NCBI RefSeq assembly: GCF_040049195.1
Contig: NZ_JBDZDL010000002.1
Length of the DNA stretch: 64,000 nt
Reading direction: 5' to 3' (one strand)
Source of the DNA: NCEH01 sp040049195
Lineage (GTDB): Bacteria; Pseudomonadota; Alphaproteobacteria; Rhizobiales; Xanthobacteraceae
This document shows, in pieces, positions 46,293 to 55,576 of the stretch (position 1 is the first letter of the stretch; each line of letters begins with the position of its first letter). Below the pieces are notes generated by a model. That model saw only the letters and a program-made list of their open reading frames with translations, was not told the DNA's origin and did not search any database. The position numbers and the translations under genes were made by a program.

Positions 46293-46359
46293 CTGGACCG
46301 CGCCTAACACGCCTTGGCGGCCTCCCGTGCCGCCCGAAACATTTCCTTGGATGCGGCAC

Positions 46360-46391
46360 AAAAAAGCCGCCCGGCCAGATCGGCGGGCGGC
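46360..46391 (-). terminator. Intrinsic terminator of the 46434-47756 gene
   Basis: On the minus strand GCCGCCCG (46391-46384) pairs with CGGGCGGC (46373-46366) and is followed by TTTTTT (46365-46360). It lies 42 bases downstream of the stop of the deacetylase and is a textbook rho-independent terminator. Confidence 0.8.
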
Positions 46392-46433
46392 TTCATGGCT
46401 GGACGCAGGTGTCTTCGGAGCCCGCTGGGCGCC

Positions 46434-47756
46434 TCACTGCGTGGGTTGCAGGCCCTTCGGCAGCATGTCCGTCAGAATGCGGGGCCAGGACAAGCTGAAC
46501 GGTTGCTCGGCGGGCGCGGGATTGGCCTGCGTCACGGCGGCGGGGGCGGGCGCTGGCAAGGGCACACGGGCGGAAGGAATGGCGCCGGTGGCGGCGGCAG
46601 TGGTGGTCGAGTGGACAGGGGCGGTCGCCGGCTTCGCCGGGGCGGCCGCTGAAGCGCCGTTCGTCGCCTGGACGCCGACCGGCTGGGCGGTGGTCGATTG
46701 TGCCGAGACCGGCTTGGCCGTGGAGGGCTTCGCCGCAGCCGCGCTGGCGCCGGGGACGGGGGCGGCCGCAGGAGCCGGCAGCGCCGCGACCGCGTCGGGC
46801 CCCTCGCCGTAAATCATGTGAACCACCTTGAAGCCCCGCGCCTTCAACTCATGCAGCAGGGTTGGCAGCATCACGGCGGTGGACGGCTGGATGTCGTGCA
46901 GCAACAGGATGCCGGAGCCGCGTTCCTCCAGGCGATCCAGGGCGCGCTTCAACACCTCGTCGGGCTTCAGATGCATCCAGTCGTCGGCGACCAGATCCAC
47001 GCTGAACACGCCAATGCCGTGCTCCTGGGTATAAGCCTCATAGAACTTGGTCCGGCCAAGACCCGGAAAGCGGAAGAACGGCACGGTGTGCGCCCCGATC
47101 GGCGCCAGACCTGCGTTGACCGAGGCAAAACCCTGGTCGATTTCGGCAAGTCCCGCCGGGTGCGTCAGCTTGGGAAAGATCAGCGGATGGGTTTGGCTGT
47201 GCGTCCCGATCGTGTGGCCGGCCTCGTGAACTTCCTGAAGCACGTGGGGATAAGCGTTCGCCATGCGTCCCACGATGAAGAAGGTGGCCTTCACGCAATT
47301 GGCGGCCAGCGTATCCAGTACACGATGGGTCATCGGGGGCAGCGGGCCATCGTCAAAAGTCAGAATCACCTCGCCCTTCTGCAGCGGCACGGTCTGCTTG
47401 TACTGAAGGCGGCCGAGGAATGGCGTCTGCTTCGGGTCGATCTTTACGATCCGCGATGTGCCGAGGGCATCCGGATTGCCCGGGCAGGCGGCGCCGGGCT
47501 GTACGGCGGCGGATGTCTCGTACGAGGCCGGGTGCGGCGCGGCTGGCAGCAGCGCTGGCCCCGCCGCCTGAACGGGTGCGGATTTCGGCGCCGCTGTCGC
47601 GGCAGGCGGGGTCGGAGCACCCAAAGCGGCGGCGGGTGGCGCGGAAGTCGCGGTCGGGAGGACGGGTGAGTCGGTGGCGGGGACGGGTTGGTCCCCGGCC
47701 GCTTGGGCGGCGCCTGCCAGAGCAACAAAGGCTGCCGCAAGAATAATCGACCGCAT
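46434..47756 (-). CDS. Secreted NodB-type polysaccharide deacetylase, long form
   Basis: 440 residues from ATG 47756, which begins a signal peptide (RSIILAAAFVALAGAAQAA); the open frame upstream is not used. An Ala/Pro linker covers about 25-90. The NodB domain (about 120-320) has TFDDGP (catalytic Asp), the zinc histidines in HSQTH, and FFRFPGLG. It is followed by a 110-residue Ala/Pro/Thr-rich tail. It likely removes acyl groups from peptidoglycan or another envelope polysaccharide. It lies next to a shorter paralogue, 47855-48649, and ends at a strong terminator. Confidence 0.88.
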   Translation of the reverse strand: MRSIILAAAFVALAGAAQAAGDQPVPATDSPVLPTATSAPPAAALGAPTPPAATAAPKSAPVQAAGPALLPAAPHPASYETSAAVQPGAACPGNPDALGTSRIVKIDPKQTPFLGRLQYKQTVPLQKGEVILTFDDGPLPPMTHRVLDTLAANCVKATFFIVGRMANAYPHVLQEVHEAGHTIGTHSQTHPLIFPKLTHPAGLAEIDQGFASVNAGLAPIGAHTVPFFRFPGLGRTKFYEAYTQEHGIGVFSVDLVADDWMHLKPDEVLKRALDRLEERGSGILLLHDIQPSTAVMLPTLLHELKARGFKVVHMIYGEGPDAVAALPAPAAAPVPGASAAAAKPSTAKPVSAQSTTAQPVGVQATNGASAAAPAKPATAPVHSTTTAAATGAIPSARVPLPAPAPAAVTQANPAPAEQPFSLSWPRILTDMLPKGLQPTQ

Positions 47757-47854
47757 TCCTGTAACTCTCGTGACGCCCCACCGGGACGGATCCCAAGGAT
47801 CGAAGGCTTGACGTATCGTCAGATACGAACCGTCGCCCAAAAATATGGTTAACA

Positions 47855-48649
47855 TCAACGGCCGGATGGCCGCGTCGAAGTGGGGACGATGTGAACGACG
47901 TGATAACCGCGCTCCGCTAAAGCCTGCAAGAACGCCGGAATCATGGCTGCTGTGTAGGTTTTCGTATCGTGAAATAGGATGATACCGCCCCCGGCCGCGT
48001 CGAGACGGCCCAGCACAAGTGCAAGTTCCTGCTCCGGCGTCATTTTATTCCAGTCGCTCGCCCACAGATCTGCGCCGAAGACAGAAATGCCACGCCGTTC
48101 AAGATAATCGAGCAGTTGAGGCGTGGAGGCAAAACCGGGAAAGCGGAAGAACGGTACGCGGGGCGCCGCGCCTGGCACGGCGCTGCCATAAGCCGCGGTG
48201 TCGTCGGCGGCGATGCCCCGTTCGATTTCCGCCACGGCGGCGTCAAACGGCAGATGGGCGAGAGTTGCTTCTGGGTGGGTCATGGAATGGTGGGCGATGG
48301 TATGCCCCTCCGCCAGGGCCCGGCGCACCAGCTCCGGTCGCGCCCGCGCATTTTCCCCAATGAGGAAGAAGGTGGCGCGCACGCATTGGGCCTTAAGCGC
48401 GTCCAGCACCGCCGCCGTGGTCTTCGGCCAGGGGCCGTCGTCGAATGTGAGCACCACTTCCTTGGGCTTCAGGGCGAGCGTCTGGGGAAAGGATTTCGTT
48501 CCGACCCGCACGCCGGCCGGCACCTCCATCACCCGCGATGTACCGAGGGCGGAAGGGCGGCCGGGGCACCCTTGGGCCAATGCCGCGAGTGGCATCAGGA
48601 GCGCTGTCGCGGCCCCCATGGTCAAGGCCAAGGCGATGCGGATCTTCAT
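47855..48649 (-). CDS. Secreted NodB-type polysaccharide deacetylase, short form
   Basis: 264 residues from ATG 48649, which starts a signal peptide (MKIRIALALTMGAATALLMPL, cleavage after ALA). The NodB domain has VLTFDDGPWP, HHSMTHPEA and FFRFPGFAS. Shared segments with the neighbour (PSALGTSR/PDALGTSR, ATFFLIG/ATFFIVG) show that the two are paralogues. It lacks the low-complexity linker and tail. It is upstream of the long form in the same direction with a 98-base gap, so both may be co-transcribed. Confidence 0.87.
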   Translation of the reverse strand: MKIRIALALTMGAATALLMPLAALAQGCPGRPSALGTSRVMEVPAGVRVGTKSFPQTLALKPKEVVLTFDDGPWPKTTAAVLDALKAQCVRATFFLIGENARARPELVRRALAEGHTIAHHSMTHPEATLAHLPFDAAVAEIERGIAADDTAAYGSAVPGAAPRVPFFRFPGFASTPQLLDYLERRGISVFGADLWASDWNKMTPEQELALVLGRLDAAGGGIILFHDTKTYTAAMIPAFLQALAERGYHVVHIVPTSTRPSGR

Positions 48650-48837
48650 GAATCGGATTTTCCGGCTGGAGCGTTTGCGTTCCTGCTCTCGCATGCCTAG
48701 AAGCGCATAGGCCGAATCTTGGCGGCACGCCGTGGTTTCCAGGCTCTCAGCGACAGCAAGCGACGAGGGGTTCGTTCAGGTTGGCGGCAACCTAGTCCGA
48801 ACCTGTGCCGGTTTCTATCCGTGACGTGGGGTGAACG

Positions 48838-50247
48838 ATGCGCGAGGACAGTCCCGCCGCCGCAGACGACCGTCGCCCTGTTTCGGCACGCGACGAGGAC
48901 GGCGCCATCGTCGACGCCTTCCTGGAAGAGATCCGGCACGCCATCGCGGCCTCGAATAGCGAACATCTTCGGCATCTTATCCGTGGGCTGCACGAAGCGG
49001 ACCTCGGCGACATCATCGAAGCCCTCGAGCCGGAGCAGCGGCCTCGCCTGATCGAACTGGCGGGCGGCGAATTCGATTTCACCGCGCTGACCGAGCTGGA
49101 CGAGACGGTGCGTGTCCAGATCCTCCAGGCGCTGCGGCCTTGGACCGTTGCGGAGGGCATCCGCGATCTCGATTCGGACGACGCGGTCTACATCCTGGAG
49201 GACCTGGAGGAGGACGAAAAATCCGCCATTCTCCAGCACATCCCGGCGCCGGAGCGGGTCGCCCTGCAACGGTCCCTCGACTATCCCGAGGAAAGCGCCG
49301 GCCGGCGCATGCAGACGGAATTCATCGCCGTCCCGCCGTTCTGGACCGTCGGGCGGACCATCGACCATCTGCGTGACACCGAGGATCTTCCCGAGACCTT
49401 TTACGAGGTCTTTGTGGTCGATCCCGCCTATCGGCTGATCGGTTCGATCCCGCTCGACCGCCTGCTGCGGACCAAGCGGGCAGTGCTTCTTACCGCGGTG
49501 AAGGCGGACCAGCGCCACATCGTGAAGGCATCCGAGGATCAGGAAGAGGTTGCTCGCATGTTCGAGCACTACAATCTGGTTTCCGCCCCGGTCGTGGACG
49601 ATGCCGGGCGCCTTGTGGGTGTCATGACCATCGACGACGTGGTGGACGTGATCCAGGAGGAGGCGGACGAGGACCTGCGGGCGATGGCCGGCGTAGGCAG
49701 CGATGAGGAGCTGTCCGATACCGTCTCTTATACCGCCCGTGGCCGTCTGCCCTGGCTTGTGGTGAATCTTGGGACTGCATTCCTCGCCGCGTTCATTATT
49801 GGCCTGTTTTCGGCGACCATCGAGAAGATGGTGGCGCTTGCGGTGCTCATGCCCATCGTCGCCTCCATGGGCGGGAACGCGGCGAACCAGACCATGACCG
49901 TGGCGGTCCGTGCCCTTGCAACCAAGGACATCAGCTCTCACAACGCGCGACGTGTTGTCCTTCGCGAAGTTTTGGTTGGTTTGGTAAATGGATCGATCCT
50001 CGCCATCCTTCTTGGGGTCATCGCTGCAACCTGGTTCGGGAATTTGCAGCTAGGGGGCGTAATCGCGACCGCATTAGTCGTGAACATGCTTGCGGCGGGA
50101 CTGTTCGGAATCCTAGTTCCGCTGGCGATCCACAAGCTTAAACTCGACCCAGCGGTTGCCTCCGGCGTATTCGTGACCATGGTAACGGACAGCGTCGGGT
50201 TCTTCGCTTTTCTCGGCCTCGCATCTGTGTGGTTTGCTGGTACCTAA
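48838..50247 (+). CDS. mgtE: Magnesium transporter MgtE
   Basis: 469 residues. The cytosolic N domain (about 20-140) and tandem CBS domains (about 145-275) are followed by five membrane helices. The pore signature GGNAANQTMTVAVRAL and the last-helix segment DPAVASGVFVTMVTDSVGFF with the pore Asp are intact. It imports Mg2+ under control of the CBS sensor. I did not recognise a magnesium riboswitch upstream. The GC content drops slightly at the 3' end and beginning of the next gene. It starts divergently from the deacetylases. Confidence 0.94.
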   Translation: MREDSPAAADDRRPVSARDEDGAIVDAFLEEIRHAIAASNSEHLRHLIRGLHEADLGDIIEALEPEQRPRLIELAGGEFDFTALTELDETVRVQILQALRPWTVAEGIRDLDSDDAVYILEDLEEDEKSAILQHIPAPERVALQRSLDYPEESAGRRMQTEFIAVPPFWTVGRTIDHLRDTEDLPETFYEVFVVDPAYRLIGSIPLDRLLRTKRAVLLTAVKADQRHIVKASEDQEEVARMFEHYNLVSAPVVDDAGRLVGVMTIDDVVDVIQEEADEDLRAMAGVGSDEELSDTVSYTARGRLPWLVVNLGTAFLAAFIIGLFSATIEKMVALAVLMPIVASMGGNAANQTMTVAVRALATKDISSHNARRVVLREVLVGLVNGSILAILLGVIAATWFGNLQLGGVIATALVVNMLAAGLFGILVPLAIHKLKLDPAVASGVFVTMVTDSVGFFAFLGLASVWFAGT

Positions 50248-50313
50248 GGGAGGATGCCCTCTTGGGGAGCTTGCACCCGATGCGCGGGCGTACGAGAAAG
50301 GTCGGAGGCGACA

Positions 50314-52548
50314 TTGGGCCAGTCGCGCGGCCTTTTCGTGGCCTTCGGTCGGGAGGTAAATATTCCTAGACGGGCGGGCGCCGCAGCGCGCAGCTTCTCG
50401 GTGGCGACCATCGCGGCGGTGCTCGTGGTCGTAACGTGCCTCTGCGCGATTCTTGCGTTCGCGACAGCTAGCAACGACGCCCGCTCCAACGCCTTCGAAC
50501 GGCAGACGGTGCTTGCAGCCCTGAGCGACCATGCCGCGCTCATGAAACGCACGGTAAGCCTGATCGAACCCGACGAAGAAGTCAGCGCGCGCGTGAAGCA
50601 GAATGACCGCGCGTGGCTGCACGAAAACCTCGGGGTCACGCTTAACAATCACTTCGGTTACGAGCGCACATTCCTGCTGGATCGCCAGCAGCGCGTGGTT
50701 TACGCGTCCTCGCTGGGGAAGGAAGTCGACCAGCGGCAGTTCGACGCGCTGCGTCCCGCCCTTCAGCGGATGATGCGGGACGCGGGAAACCGCGACGCGG
50801 GAGACGCCGGAGAGCCTCTCGCGGGGTTCGTCGCGACCACCGATTTCGTCGGCCTTGCCGTTGTGCGGTCGTTCCGGAAAACCGATACCGTCGGCGGCGG
50901 GCCAGACGTGCTCGAATCCGTGACGGTGGACCTTGTCGACGACGTCTTCCTTGGGGAATTGGCGCAACGGGTCCAATTGGCTGGCTTCCGTGTCTATCAA
51001 GGTCCGCCGCCAAACGACCGCGAAAACTACATCACCCTCACCAATCTCGTGGACGGCAGTCCCATGGTGCTGGCCTGGGTGCCGGAACGTCCCGGCGTCA
51101 GCGCGCTTCAGCGCATCGCACCTCTGGTCGCAGTGCTCTCGCTGACGCTGCTTGCGATCTGCCTGATGCTGCTGGTGCAGTCGCGGCGCACCGGGGCGGC
51201 CCTGGCCGCCAGCGAGGCCGAGGCGAAATCGCTCGCCATGGAGGATTATCTCACCGGCCTCGCCAATCGCGGCGGCTTCGTCGGCCGTCTTGGGGCGCGC
51301 ATCGCCGGCCTGTCCGGCAATGAGATCCTCGCCATGGCCTATCTGGATCTGGACGGGTTCAAGGACATTAACGACACCCTCGGCCATGGCGTGGGCGATG
51401 AACTGTTGTGCCTGATGGCATCGCGCGTGCGCCAGGCGCTCGGCGATCGCGGGCTCGCCGCGCGGTTCGGCGGCGACGAGTTCGTCCTCTATATGACGTG
51501 CGCCGAGCGGAGCGAGGTCGAGACGTTCCTCACCGCGTTGCTCACGGTCATGCAGCAGCCGGTGCGCCTGGAGGGGCATGAGCTGCAAATCGGTGCGTCC
51601 ATCGGTGTCGCCTTCGTACCCGAACACACAATGGACCCCGGCGAACTGATGCGCCTCGCCGATATCGCGCTGTATCGCGCCAAGGCTGATGGACGCGGTT
51701 TGGTGCGGTTCTTCGTTCCGGAACTGGAACAGGACATCCGCAATCGGCGCACCGTGGAACTGGAATTGGCCGAGGCCATCGATTCCGGGCAGATGGCCCT
51801 GGTGTTTCAGCCTCAGGTCGACGTGGAGAGCGAGCGGATCGTCGGTTTTGAGGCTTTGGTGCGGTGGGATCATCCCGAACGCGGGCGCCTGCCTCCGGAG
51901 ACCTTCGTCCCGATTGCCGAGCGCAGCCGCCTCATCTGCCGGCTCGACAATTGGGTCATGCGGCGGGCCTGTGAACTCGGCCGGCGGCTCGACGATGTGA
52001 CCGTCTCGGTCAATATGTCGCCGATCAGCCTGCGCCAGCCCAATATTGCGGACCTGATCTTGGAAAGCCTTGCCCAGACGGGCTTCGAGCCGTCCCGCCT
52101 GGAAATCGAGATCACCGAAAGCGCCATCATCCAGGCCGATTCGGAAGTGAATGCCGCGCTGCTGCGCCTGCGGGAAGCCGGGGTGCGCATCGCGCTCGAC
52201 GATTTCGGCACCGGGCATGCCTCGCTGGTGCATATCCGCCGTTTCCCGGTGACCAAGATCAAGATCGACCGCTCCTTCATCTCCAATCTCGGTACGGAGC
52301 GCGATGCCGCCGCGATCGTCGAATATGTGGTGCGGCTCGGTCGCTCGCTCGGCATCGTTCTCACCGCCGAGGGGGTCGAGACGCGCGAGCAGCTGCGCTT
52401 CCTGCGTGCGTTCGGAGCGCAGCAGGCGCAAGGCTTCCTGTTTTCCGGCCCGGTTTCCATCGAGGCGGCCAGGGCCATGCTCGCGGCGCAGGATTCCGCG
52501 AGCGGGCGCCCCCGGCCTCCGGGCTCGCGCCGCAATGTGGAAGCCTGA
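50314..52548 (+). CDS. Membrane sensor with GGDEF and EAL domains
   Basis: 744 residues from TTG 50314, which sits five bases after GGAGG (50304-50308); ATG 50254 has no spacing from its purine run. A membrane helix (about 25-50), a 210-residue periplasmic CHASE4-like sensor, a second helix (about 265-290), then a GGDEF domain (RFGGDEF, intact; the RxxD inhibitory site is absent) and an EAL domain (EALVRW, NMSP, EITES, DDFGTG, KIDRSF, AEGVET, QGF), intact. It likely makes and/or degrades cyclic di-GMP; which activity prevails cannot be read. It follows mgtE after 66 bases. Confidence 0.9.
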   Translation: MGQSRGLFVAFGREVNIPRRAGAAARSFSVATIAAVLVVVTCLCAILAFATASNDARSNAFERQTVLAALSDHAALMKRTVSLIEPDEEVSARVKQNDRAWLHENLGVTLNNHFGYERTFLLDRQQRVVYASSLGKEVDQRQFDALRPALQRMMRDAGNRDAGDAGEPLAGFVATTDFVGLAVVRSFRKTDTVGGGPDVLESVTVDLVDDVFLGELAQRVQLAGFRVYQGPPPNDRENYITLTNLVDGSPMVLAWVPERPGVSALQRIAPLVAVLSLTLLAICLMLLVQSRRTGAALAASEAEAKSLAMEDYLTGLANRGGFVGRLGARIAGLSGNEILAMAYLDLDGFKDINDTLGHGVGDELLCLMASRVRQALGDRGLAARFGGDEFVLYMTCAERSEVETFLTALLTVMQQPVRLEGHELQIGASIGVAFVPEHTMDPGELMRLADIALYRAKADGRGLVRFFVPELEQDIRNRRTVELELAEAIDSGQMALVFQPQVDVESERIVGFEALVRWDHPERGRLPPETFVPIAERSRLICRLDNWVMRRACELGRRLDDVTVSVNMSPISLRQPNIADLILESLAQTGFEPSRLEIEITESAIIQADSEVNAALLRLREAGVRIALDDFGTGHASLVHIRRFPVTKIKIDRSFISNLGTERDAAAIVEYVVRLGRSLGIVLTAEGVETREQLRFLRAFGAQQAQGFLFSGPVSIEAARAMLAAQDSASGRPRPPGSRRNVEA

Positions 52549-52731
52549 GGGCACCTCACATTCCTGTTGAATAAACGGCCATCCGTTTTATTCTTCGCTA
52601 CGGTTCCCTTCCCGCCGTCGTTCCGGCGCGGGTGCGGGGATCAACGCCACTGGTTCAGCGCGCGTCTCTCAAGAAGACCACGGCGGCGAGGCCGCGCAGA
52701 ATGGGCTTCGACGCGGCCGGGGAGGAAGATC

Positions 52732-53904
52732 ATGTTGCCCAACGCCCACCGCGGATTCGATTTCGATCTCGGCGAGACCGCCGACATGCTGCGCGACACC
52801 GTGCGCGCCTTTTCCCAGGACAAGATCGCCCCGCGCGCCGAAGAGATTGACCGTACGAACCAGTTTCCCCGCGACCTGTGGCCCCAGCTTGGTGCTATCG
52901 GCCTGCTCGGCATCACGGTCGAGGAGGAATATGGCGGCTCCGGGCTGGGCTATCTGGAGCATGTGATCGCCATGGAGGAGATCAGCCGCGCCTCAGCCTC
53001 GGTCGGCCTGTCCTATGGCGCGCACTCCAACCTGTGCATCAACCAGATCCGCCGCAACGGCAATGCGGCGCAGAAGCGGCGCTATTTGCCCAAGCTTATT
53101 TCCGGCGAGCATGTGGGCGCGCTCGCCATGTCGGAGCCGGGCGCAGGTTCCGATGTGGTGTCCATGCGCACCCGGGCCGAGAAGAAGGGTGACCGCTACC
53201 TGCTCACCGGCAATAAGATGTGGATCACCAATGGCCCCATCGCCGAAACGCTGGTGGTCTATGCCAAGACCGACCCCGCCGCCGGCGCGCGGGGCATGAC
53301 CGCCTTTCTCATCGAGAAGGGCTTCAAGGGCTTCTCCACGGCGCAGAAGCTGGACAAGCTCGGCATGCGCGGCTCGGACACCTGCGAACTGGTGTTCGAG
53401 GACTGCGAGGTGCCGGAAGAGAATGTGCTCGGCGAGGTGGGGCGCGGCGTCAACGTGCTGATGTCCGGCCTGGACTATGAACGCGCGGTGCTTGCTGCGG
53501 GCCCGGTCGGCATCATGCAGGCCTGCATGGACGTGGTGCTGCCCTATGTTCACGAGCGCAAGCAGTTCGGCCAGCCCATCGGCACCTTCCAGCTGATGCA
53601 GGGCAAGATCGCCGACATGTATGTGACCATGAACGCCGTGCGCGCCTATGTGTATGCCGTTGCAAAGGCTTGCGATCGCGGGGCCACCACGCGCGAGGAT
53701 GCGGCAGGGGCCATCCTGTTCGCGGCGGAGAAGGCGACCTGGATGGCGCTGGAGGCGATCCAGACCCTCGGCGGTAACGGCTACATCAACGACTATCCCA
53801 CCGGCCGCCTGCTGCGGGATGCCAAGCTCTATGAGATCGGCGCCGGGACGAGCGAGATTCGCCGGATGTTGATCGGCCGCGAATTGTTCGACAAGACCGC
53901 CTGA
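52732..53904 (+). CDS. Isovaleryl-CoA dehydrogenase (acyl-CoA dehydrogenase family)
   Basis: 390 residues. It oxidises isovaleryl-CoA to 3-methylcrotonyl-CoA in leucine degradation, using FAD. The signature SYGAHSNLCINQIRRNG, MSEPGAGSD and KMWITNGP are present; the catalytic Glu250 lies in GLDYERAVLA, the helix position specific for isovaleryl- and long-chain types; the C-terminal IQTLGGNGYI follows. The GGAGGAAGAT site fixes ATG 52732. Other leucine-pathway genes are not near, so the exact acyl preference stays an inference. Confidence 0.9.
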   Translation: MLPNAHRGFDFDLGETADMLRDTVRAFSQDKIAPRAEEIDRTNQFPRDLWPQLGAIGLLGITVEEEYGGSGLGYLEHVIAMEEISRASASVGLSYGAHSNLCINQIRRNGNAAQKRRYLPKLISGEHVGALAMSEPGAGSDVVSMRTRAEKKGDRYLLTGNKMWITNGPIAETLVVYAKTDPAAGARGMTAFLIEKGFKGFSTAQKLDKLGMRGSDTCELVFEDCEVPEENVLGEVGRGVNVLMSGLDYERAVLAAGPVGIMQACMDVVLPYVHERKQFGQPIGTFQLMQGKIADMYVTMNAVRAYVYAVAKACDRGATTREDAAGAILFAAEKATWMALEAIQTLGGNGYINDYPTGRLLRDAKLYEIGAGTSEIRRMLIGRELFDKTA

Positions 53905-54032
53905 CGCGGGCGGCATCGCGGCCCAATCCCTCTGCAAAATCGGGACGCGCGAACCTCGGCCGGGGCTTGCGCGCTTCTCCATCTTCGCGCTGCAACAGGA
54001 CTAGGCTATTGCTAGGTTGTAGAGGAGCGATC

Positions 54033-54833
54033 ATGGACGATTTTTACACGCTCTCGAAGATCCTCGGCATCCTGGCGGCTCCGTCCAACATCCTGGTGCT
54101 GCTGGCGGTTTTTGGCGTGATCCTGCTGCTGACGGGTCTGAGGCGGACGCCGTCGCTGATTCTCGCCGTCGCCGTGCTGGGGATGTTCCTGACCGGCTTT
54201 TCGCCGCTGGCCAATTATCTGGTCTCGCCGCTGGAAGAGCGCTTCCCGCCTTATGTGGCGGACGGAAAGCCCGTGGACGGCATCATTATGCTCGGCGGCG
54301 CGGAGGTGCCGGACGTGGCGCTGGCGCGCGGCATCACGGCGGTGAACGACGCGGCGGAGCGGGTGATCGTGTTCGCCGCCTTGGCGCGCCAATATCCCAC
54401 CGCGCGGCTGGTGGTGGCGGCGGGCTCCACGGCCGCCGGCGAGATGGTGGCCCCGGAGGCGGAGGCCGAGCGCAAGGCCCTGCAGGATGTGGGCGTCGAT
54501 CTTTCGCGGGTGGTGTTCGAGCAGCGCTCGCGCAACACCATCGAGAATGCGGCCTTCAGCAAGGCACTGGCCAATCCCCAGCCGGGCCAGCGGTGGCTGC
54601 TGGTGACCTCGGCCTTTCACATGCCCCGCGCCATCGCTTGCTTCCGGGCTGTGGATTTTCCGGTGACCGCCTATCCCGTGGACTATCGCACCGTGCGGCC
54701 GGACTTGCTCGACACGCCGTTCACGCGGGTCGCGCAGGGGCAGGATCTGACGGACATCGCGACCCGCGAATGGGTGGGCCTGGTGGCCTATTATCTCGCC
54801 GGCAAGACCAAGGTCCTGTTTCCCGCCCCTTAG
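54033..54833 (+). CDS. YdcF/ElyC-family envelope protein
   Basis: 266 residues with two N-terminal membrane helices (about 15-65), then a DUF218 domain with DGIIMLGGAEVPD, AERVIVFAALA and the SAFHMPRAIACF segment. In E. coli ElyC is linked to peptidoglycan precursor metabolism; the role here is inferred from the family. GAGGAG precedes ATG 54033. A perfect parS palindrome follows 36 bases after the stop. Confidence 0.87.
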   Translation: MDDFYTLSKILGILAAPSNILVLLAVFGVILLLTGLRRTPSLILAVAVLGMFLTGFSPLANYLVSPLEERFPPYVADGKPVDGIIMLGGAEVPDVALARGITAVNDAAERVIVFAALARQYPTARLVVAAGSTAAGEMVAPEAEAERKALQDVGVDLSRVVFEQRSRNTIENAAFSKALANPQPGQRWLLVTSAFHMPRAIACFRAVDFPVTAYPVDYRTVRPDLLDTPFTRVAQGQDLTDIATREWVGLVAYYLAGKTKVLFPAP

Positions 54834-54868
54834 GAAATTCGGTGGCGGAGCCGCGCGCAGGGCTAAAA

Positions 54869-54884
54869 TGTTTCACGTGAAACA
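54869..54884. promoter_or_regulatory. parS site (ParB-binding palindrome)
   Basis: TGTTTCACGTGAAACA is a perfect 16-base palindrome identical to the chromosomal parS consensus. It lies in the 212-base gap between the YdcF gene and the convergent DUF3253 gene. ParB bound here would nucleate origin-proximal chromosome segregation. parA/parB are not in the window. Confidence 0.88.
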
Positions 54885-54978
54885 ATGGCTTAGCGCGGAC
54901 GAACAGCGGTTTCGTGAGGCTTCTCCGCAGCTTTCCGGCCGATGAAACCGTCGATTCGGGCGAATGTTCACCCGCAAT

Positions 54979-55013
54979 TTCGGCGAAGGGGAAAAAATCC
55001 CCGGATCGCCGAA
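54979..55013. terminator. Compound inverted repeat between convergent genes
   Basis: TTCGGCGA (54979-54986) pairs with TCGCCGAA (55006-55013), and an inner GGGGA/TCCCC pairs around AAAAA. It lies between the YdcF gene and the DUF3253 gene, which face each other. It could terminate both, or simply be another element near parS. Confidence 0.5.
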
Positions 55014-55045
55014 TTCCGCACCCGCCACCGCGTGCGCCGGCGGGG

Positions 55046-55363
55046 TCAATCCTCGCGCGGCAGGCCGAGGCGGTAGACGCCGCGAAAATCCTGCGGGTCC
55101 ACCGGCTTGCCCTTGCGATAGATCACCAGCCGGCCTTCCAGGGCGAGCCGCACCGCCACACGGCGCACCGCCGGCAGGGCGCGCTGCCACTGCCCCGCGC
55201 CCATGAGGGAGACGGCGGCTTCCGCCGGGGCGATGGTCTTGCCCGGCTCCTCGGCGGCCAGGGTGAGGATGGCCTTCGCCACATCCTCTTCGGAGGGCAG
55301 GGCGGTGTCTGCGGCCTCGGCCGCGGGCGAGTTCTGCGCTTGGGTCATGACCTGCTGTGGCAT
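55046..55363 (-). CDS. DUF3253 family protein
   Basis: 105 residues. Winged-helix-like: SEEDVAKAILTLAAEE, then GKTIAPAEAAVSLMGAGQWQRALPAVRRVAVRLALEGRLVIYRKGKPVDP. These features fit the small DUF3253 family, which has no established function; the fold is DNA-binding-like. A second in-frame Met is at residue 6. It is transcribed toward parS. The 213 bases upstream hold no clear gene. Confidence 0.75.
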   Translation of the reverse strand: MPQQVMTQAQNSPAAEAADTALPSEEDVAKAILTLAAEEPGKTIAPAEAAVSLMGAGQWQRALPAVRRVAVRLALEGRLVIYRKGKPVDPQDFRGVYRLGLPRED

Positions 55364-55576
55364 CGCCGCCAGCGCCGCGCAAGCCTGCGCGCGTAGGAAG
55401 CTTTCATGGAAGGGCAGCCATGCGCAGATGCGGGGTGCGCCGCAGCAAGATGGCCTTGCGCTTTCATTAGGAATTTCTTAGGTATTGTGACGAATGCGTG
55501 GCCAAAATGCGCCCCATCCCAAATCCTATACCGGGATACCTATTTTCTTCCCCCCTTCTAGCCGCAGACAGTCATC

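Noticed and set aside
48650..48837. Possible magnesium riboswitch (M-box) before mgtE
   Set aside because: The 188 bases between the deacetylase and mgtE show no long conserved-looking stem set; too short for a full M-box plus promoters.
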